Shown: in pieces, positions 1 through 64,000 of the stretch | Position numbering within the stretch: position 1 is the first letter of the stretch | Layout of the letters: the number at the start of each line of letters is the position of its first letter | Source: Candidula unifasciata | Taxonomy: Eukaryota; Mollusca; Gastropoda; Stylommatophora; Geomitridae | Assembly: GCA_905116865.2 (NCBI GenBank) | Contig: CAJHNH020000494.1 | Span: 869,928-933,927, forward strand | DNA: 64,000 nt | Direction: 5' to 3' | Translations under genes and position numbers: made by a program | The notes under the pieces: model-generated | Told to the model about the DNA's origin: nothing | Database searches by the model: none | What the model saw: only the letters and a program-made list of their open reading frames with translations

Positions 1-230
1 TCAGGCTCTAAGAGTCATGAGCTCTTATTCTGAACTGACCTTTCTGTTTGTTCCACAAATGCAAGTTTTCAAAGATGCCTGGGAATTGTTGCTCCAGCTA
101 GAGTTTGTGTGACAGTCTTGGCAGGTTCTTAGTTGCTCTGCAGACAAAGCTGCATTCCTCTATACTCCTGTTGTCCTTTGTTTCGATACAAATTACAACT
201 ATTTATTGATTCAAATTAACAACCCAAACC
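1..230. other. Intron sequence upstream of the first exon
   Basis: AT-rich non-coding DNA with no recognisable exon or repeat, presumably intron of CNOT1 upstream of the first exon seen. Confidence 0.4.
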
Positions 231-432
231 TTTGTAATCTCAACCTGTGGTCGTGACCCTTTTGTGGGTCGAACAACCCTTTCACATGGGGTCGCCGAAG
301 ACCATAGGAAAACACATGTTTACTGAAGTTATAAAGTTAAAAGCAAATGAAAATAATTGTATGTTTGGGAGTCGCCACAACATGAGGAACTGTATTGAAG
401 GGTCACAGCATTAGAAAGGTTGAGAACTACTG
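231..432 (-). mobile_element. SPIN/URR1-like hAT MITE
   Basis: A ~200 bp element. Read on the minus strand it starts CAGTAGTTCTCAACC and carries a block equivalent to GTGACCCTTCAATACAG then TTCCTCATGTTG. At its other end is the GGCGACCCC-AAAGGGT-GTTCGACCC block followed by the terminal inverted repeat complement. This order is that of the SPIN/URR1 hAT non-autonomous elements as I remember them. The right end is clean; the left terminus is degraded over about 7 bp. No convincing 8 bp duplication is seen. Confidence 0.75.
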
Positions 433-477
433 ACCTAGATGTATCCATTAGTCTAATGCAACATGTACCATCTTCAG

Positions 478-59417
<58,940 letters not shown>

Positions 59418-59432
59418 GTGAGATTGATTTTA

Positions 59433-59755
59433 CGTGTCTGTTGTTTGCTGTCAGAACATTGGTGTCCGAATGTTTAACCTGTCTGTTGTTTGCTCTCAGA
59501 ACACTGGTGTCCAGAAGTTTGACATGTCTGTTGTTTGCTCCTAGAACATTGGTGTCCAGAAGTTTGACATGTCTGTTGTTTGCTCTCAGAACACTGGTGT
59601 CCAGAAGTTTGACATGTCTGTTGTTTGCTCTCAGAACATTGGTGTCCAGAAGTTTGACATGTCTGTTGTTTGCTCTCAGAACATTGGTATCCAGAAGCTT
59701 GACATGTCTGTTGTTTGCTCTCAGAACATTGGTGTCCAGAAGTTTCAGAAAACCT
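59433..59755. repeat. 45 bp tandem array, ~7 copies
   Basis: Unit from GTGTCCAGAAGTTTGACATG to TCTGTTGTTTGCTCTCAGAA plus CATTG. It starts about 16 bp after the donor at 59418. Different sequence from the 45 bp unit at 38947. Confidence 0.95.
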
Positions 59756-59861
59756 AGTAAATAAATAATAGTTCCATACTGATAAGGAGTATGGCATCCA
59801 CTGCTATTTTAGGTCTGTGGTTGCCTTTTATGGGCCCTAAACTAGCAGCAGATACTTGGTT

Positions 59862-60195
59862 TTCCTAGTGACCACCAGTTTCTTTTTTCCTAGTGACCAC
59901 CAGTTTGTTTTTCTTAGGGACCACCAGTTTTTTTTTTTTTTAGTGACCACCAGTTTGTTTTTTCTAGTGACCACCCGTTTCTTTTTTCCTAGTGACCACC
60001 AGTTTCTTTTTTCCTAGTGACCACCAGTTTGTTTTTCCTAGTGACCACTAGTTTTTTTTTTTTTTTTTCAGTGACCACCAGTTTGTTTTTCCTAGTGACC
60101 ACCAGTTTGTTTTTCCTAGTGACCACCAGTTTGTTTTTCCTAGTGACCACCAGTTTGTTTTTCCTAGTGACCACCAGTTTTTTTTTCTTAGGAAC
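59862..60195. repeat. 24 bp tandem array, ~14 copies
   Basis: Unit CCTAGTGACCACCAGTTTGT plus TTTT, with variable T-run length. Lys/Asn/Val-rich reverse frames are by-products. Confidence 0.95.
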
Positions 60196-60350
60196 CGCTC
60201 GCTGTAAATCTTGCCAGAAAGTTCTGGTTGTTTGTCTACCTCTGCCGTTGGTCTAGTTCCAGAACTAGTTTAGTGTGCACATCCATTTTACAAAACTGGT
60301 TTATTTGAATACAGATTGTTGGTTTCTCACCTCTCAGGACCCGGAACCCA
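60196..60350 (-). mobile_element. (GAA)-tail retroposon 3' half, reverse
   Basis: GCTGTAAATCTTGCCAGAAA, GTGCACATCCATTTTACAAA and TTGGTTTCTCACCTCTCAGG, adjoining the 24 bp array. Confidence 0.75.
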
Positions 60351-60689
60351 CCGGGAAGCAGTAGATACAATATGCACTAACCTGTCGGGAGAAAATCTGT
60401 TTTGTTTACGGTATCCTCTTAAAATCTTTTGCCACCTCTGTAGTTGGGTCCACAAGGAGGTCTAGCCTATTGCTCTAAGAATACAGACATTGATGCTTTG
60501 TCTCTGCCCTGTTATCATCACCGTCATGTAGCATGTCCTTTACAGAAACCAGATCGTTGGAGGCGGGTGATATCTGCAGCAATGAACCTCAAGGGCTCAG
60601 AATGCTGAAGAAGAAGACTGTCAGACCTATGAATTAATAAATGGGTTTATGCCTAGAAAGTGTTTAACTAAATAGCTGGACTTTTTCAG

Positions 60690-60955
60690 AAACCCACATT
60701 CAGATTCTCTGTGATGTGGGTTCTTGGGCCCCGTTAGGGGTAGGGGGAGATAAATAAATATCCCCCCTCCCCCACAATAACATGCTGTAAAAGGCATCTG
60801 CCTGAGAGGTGAGGAACCAACAGTCTGCATATCAATAAATAAGAGAGATCTGTGAAATGAATGTACATGCAAAAAAGTTCTGGAGCAGCCCCAAAGTTTA
60901 GAAGCGACCTGAACTTTTCCCTGGAGTTTACAGCCGGTGAATTAGAAGAAATAGA
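60690..60955 (+). mobile_element. (GAA)-tail retroposon copy
   Basis: GATGTGGGTTCTTGGGCCCC, CATCTGCCTGAGAGGTGAGG, AGATCTGTGAAATGAATGTA and GAGTTTACAGCCGGTGAATT, ending AGAAGAAATAG. Confidence 0.8.
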
Positions 60956-60959
60956 GAAA

Positions 60960-62060
60960 ATTCTCTGTATGGCAAAGAATATTTTCTTTTAGGGAGCTAA
61001 AAATATAATAAAAATCCCTACCTGCACACTTGATAGCGACTGCAATAACCTTATGGTCCTAAATACCCAGGCTCCGGACCCAGATGCCTTTTTACTTTAT
61101 GTCAGACACCTTTTTATACGTGTGACAGAGGTACCGTTGTTATTTGTGTTAGCATGTCTGTACTTTCGTTAACATGTAAACACTGATTACCGGGTTTCCA
61201 ATTCTCAAAGAATGTTTATTTAAGTACTCATAATAATTGTAGAGTTAGTCTGACTTCCACACAAAGTCATCGACTACTGAGTAGCCACCCATTTATTCTT
61301 ATAGCTCACAAGCACACTAATCCCAGGTAGTCACTGGCTAAGTATATCAACAGTAGGCTGGTATAGTTGTTCACAAATCATACTAGCAGCATGAACAAAG
61401 TCATGAGAGACTAGCGGATGCATCTGGAGAAATAATTATGTATCATCCTGGCTACCACAACTAACTTTACAATCCTGGCTACACCAAAGAATGACTTGTC
61501 ACAAGTATGAACTGCTACTACTGTCCTCTCCACAGCTTTAAATCCTGTCCATGCCAAGCCAAAAACAATTCCCACATTTCAGTGGTACCAAACTATAACA
61601 CATCCTTTCACTGGACTATCAAACTACTAACTGCCTGTTTGACCTGTTTGTCAAGTAACCTCCCCTCATCTCTAATACTTGGTTACCCTTATAGCCCTGC
61701 TCGTCTTGTCTACACACAGCCCGTCTGACCCGTACTTGACCTGTCAACTGTTATGAGTCTTTGTCTGTCTCTCACAGTGTGTGGTAAAGTTGACTCATGA
61801 CACTTTAGTTATGAAATACCTGGTATTTTTCCCCGGTCACCTCTCATTGAGCAATTCGCATCATAGTTAGTTTCGAGTGTGGGATAAGAGGACAAGGCCG
61901 TCAACAATGTTTAGATCCATTGAAACCTATGTGTAGTAGGATTTTTCTTGATCTGACAACTTGTTAATGTGATTACCCTTTTCTGGCAGTAAATGTGACA
62001 GTCTTTAACTGACAGCCGTCCGCATGACATTAATTCACATGATTTATAATCTTGAGTCTT
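60960..62060. other. Intron sequence, no final CNOT1 exon seen
   Basis: Searched for the family's C-terminal KLFQSVAQCC-like segment in frame after phase 2; not found. No other feature recognised. Confidence 0.5.
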
Positions 62061-62066
62061 TCACAT

Positions 62067-63572
62067 GGTACCTTTGCACCACACTCAAATATGGTACCTT
62101 TGCACCACACTCAAATATGGTACCTTAGCACCACACTCAGATATGGTACCTTTGCACAACATTCAGATATGGTACCTTTGCACCACACTCAGATATGGTA
62201 CCTTTGCACCACATTCAGATATGGTACCATAGCACCACACTCAAATATGGTACCTTTGCACCACACTCAGATATGGTACCTTTGCACCACATTCAGATAT
62301 GGTACCTTTGCACCACATTCAGATATGGTACCTTTGCACCACATTCAGATATGGTACCTTTGCACCACACTCAGATATGGTACCTTTGCACCACATTCAG
62401 ATATGGTACCTTTGCACCACATTCAGATATGGTACCTTTGCACCACATTCAGATATGGTACCTTTGCACCACATTCAGATATGGTACCTTTGCACCACAT
62501 TCAGATATGGTACCTTTGCACCACATTCAGATATGGTACCTTTGCACCACACTCAGATATGGTACCTTTGCACCACATTCAGATATGGTACCTTTGCACC
62601 ACATTCAGATATGGTACCTTTGCACAACATTCAGATATGGTACCTTTGCACCACATTCAGATATGGTACCTTTGCACCACATTCAGATATGGTACCTTTG
62701 CACCACATTCAGATATGGTACCTTTGCACAACATTCAGATATGGTACCTTTGCACAACATTCAGATATGGTACCTTTGCACCACATTCAGATATGGTACC
62801 TTTGCACCACATTCAGATATGGTACCTTTGCACCACATTCAGATATGGTACCTTTGCACCACATTCAGATATGGTACCTTTGCACCACATTCAGATATGG
62901 TACCTTTGCACCACATTCAGATATGGTACCTTTGCACCACATTCAGATATGGTACCTTTGCACCACACTCAGATATGGTACCTTTGCACCACATTCAGAT
63001 ATGGTACCTTTGCACCACATTCAGATATGGTACCTTTGCACCACATTCAGATATGGTACCTTTGCACCACATTCAGATATGGTACCTTTGCACCACATTC
63101 AGATATGGTACCTTTGCACCACATTCAGATATGGTACCTTTGCACCACATTCAGATATGGTACCTTTGCACCACATTCAGATATGGTACCTTTGCACCAC
63201 ATTCAGATATGGTACCTTTGCACCACATTCAGATATGGTACCTTTGCACCACATTCAGATATGGTACCTTTGCACCACATTCAGATATGGTACCTTTGCA
63301 CCACATTCAGATATGGTACCTTTGCACCACACTCAGATATGGTACCTTTGCACCACATTCAGATATGGTACCTTTGCACCACATTCAGATATGGTACCTT
63401 TGCACCACATTCAGATATGGTACCTTTGCACAACATTCAGATATGGTACCTTTGCACCACATTCAGATATGGTACCTTTGCACCACATTCAGATATGGTA
63501 CCTTTGCACAACATTCAGATATGGTACCTTTGCACAACATTCAGATATGGTACCTTTGCACCACAACCAGTT
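62067..63572. repeat. 26 bp tandem array, ~58 copies
   Basis: Unit ATGGTACCTTTGCACCACAT plus TCAGAT, highly homogeneous; variants ACTC/ATTC, CACC/CACA. A GGTACC site occurs in each unit. All three + frames stay open for hundreds of codons because 26 bp units cycle through the frames without a stop; this is not a gene. Confidence 0.98.
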
Positions 63573-64000
63573 CTAACAGATTTTTACACCACACCCAGAT
63601 CTAAGACTTTTACACTACACCTAGATCTGACAAACGTTCACACTACACCTAGATCTGACAAACGTTCACACTACACCTAGATCTGACAAACGTTCACACT
63701 ACACCTAGATCTGACAAACGTTCACACTACACCTAGATCTGACAAACGTTCACACTACACCTAGATCTGACAAACGTTCACACTACACCTAGATCTGACA
63801 AACGTTCACACTACACCTAGATCTGACAAACGTTCACACTACACCTAGATCTGACAAACGTTCACACTACACCTAGATCTGACAAACGTTCACACTACAC
63901 CTAGATCTGACAAACGTTCACACTACACCTAGATCTGACAAACGTTCACACTACACCTAGATCTGACAAACGTTCACACTACACCTAGATCTGACAAACG
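63573..64000. repeat. 28 bp tandem array, ~15 copies, runs off the window
   Basis: Unit ACACCTAGATCTGACAAACG plus TTCACACT, near-identical copies, preceded by two intermediate units (63573-63635). The end of the array is not seen. Confidence 0.97.

Noticed and set aside
62052..63680. Open frames of 425-542 codons in all three + frames
   Set aside because: A 26 bp unit without stops cycles through every frame; all three frames give the same peptide repeat. This is satellite DNA.
59418..64000. Last coding exon of CNOT1
   Set aside because: I looked for the conserved KLFQSV-type C-terminal segment with a phase-matching acceptor and did not find it; it must lie beyond the window.

Overview
The window is a piece of an animal (metazoan) genome. 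It holds one recognisable gene, the middle and C-terminal part of CNOT1, the scaffold subunit of the CCR4-NOT deadenylase complex, on the + strand. I assembled 28 coding exons between 478 and 59417. Every intron is GT-AG, every exon-exon phase agrees, and the join reads through about 1,577 codons without a stop. The protein aligns end to end with the CNOT1 family from roughly residue 815 to 2350 (human numbering, from memory). The N-terminal third lies upstream of base 1. The last ~25 codons lie beyond base 64000, inside or after the very long last intron. No other host gene is supported.

Layout by protein region: exons at 478-11945 encode the HEAT-like tristetraprolin-binding region. Exon 13011-13292 encodes a low-complexity, proline-rich linker. 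Exons 16476 to the first part of 25489-25965 encode the MIF4G domain that docks the CAF1 (CNOT7/8) deadenylase. Late 25489-25965 through about 32386 encodes the DUF3819 (CNOT9-binding) region. Exons 33371-36483 encode the connector domain. Exon 37193 onward encodes the NOT1 superfamily-homology domain that holds CNOT2/CNOT3.

The introns make up more than 90% of the window and are full of repeats. There are at least a dozen minisatellite arrays, including 45 bp x ~95 at 38947-43224, 26 bp x ~58 at 62067-63572, 47 bp x ~26 and 32 bp x ~35. One ~280 bp retroposon family with a (GAA)n tail has about 20 copies; the copy at 4910-5190 has an exact 13 bp target-site duplication. There are also several tRNA-derived SINEs, many 5'-truncated non-LTR retrotransposon 3' ends, a fold-back MITE, and two hAT-type elements that look like SPIN/URR1.

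Organism: the CNOT1 sequence is invertebrate-like, and the SPIN-like hAT elements fit a lophotrochozoan host. From memory, SPIN has been reported in a pond snail among very few invertebrates. A gastropod mollusc is my best guess, at moderate confidence.

The most unusual structures are: (i) a SPIN-like element whose terminal 40 bp has become a ~19-copy minisatellite; (ii) a retroposon whose 5' end has likewise become a 42 bp tandem array; (iii) five 80 bp tandem copies of an exon end plus its 5' splice site; and (iv) a tendency for minisatellites to start just downstream of 5' splice sites.
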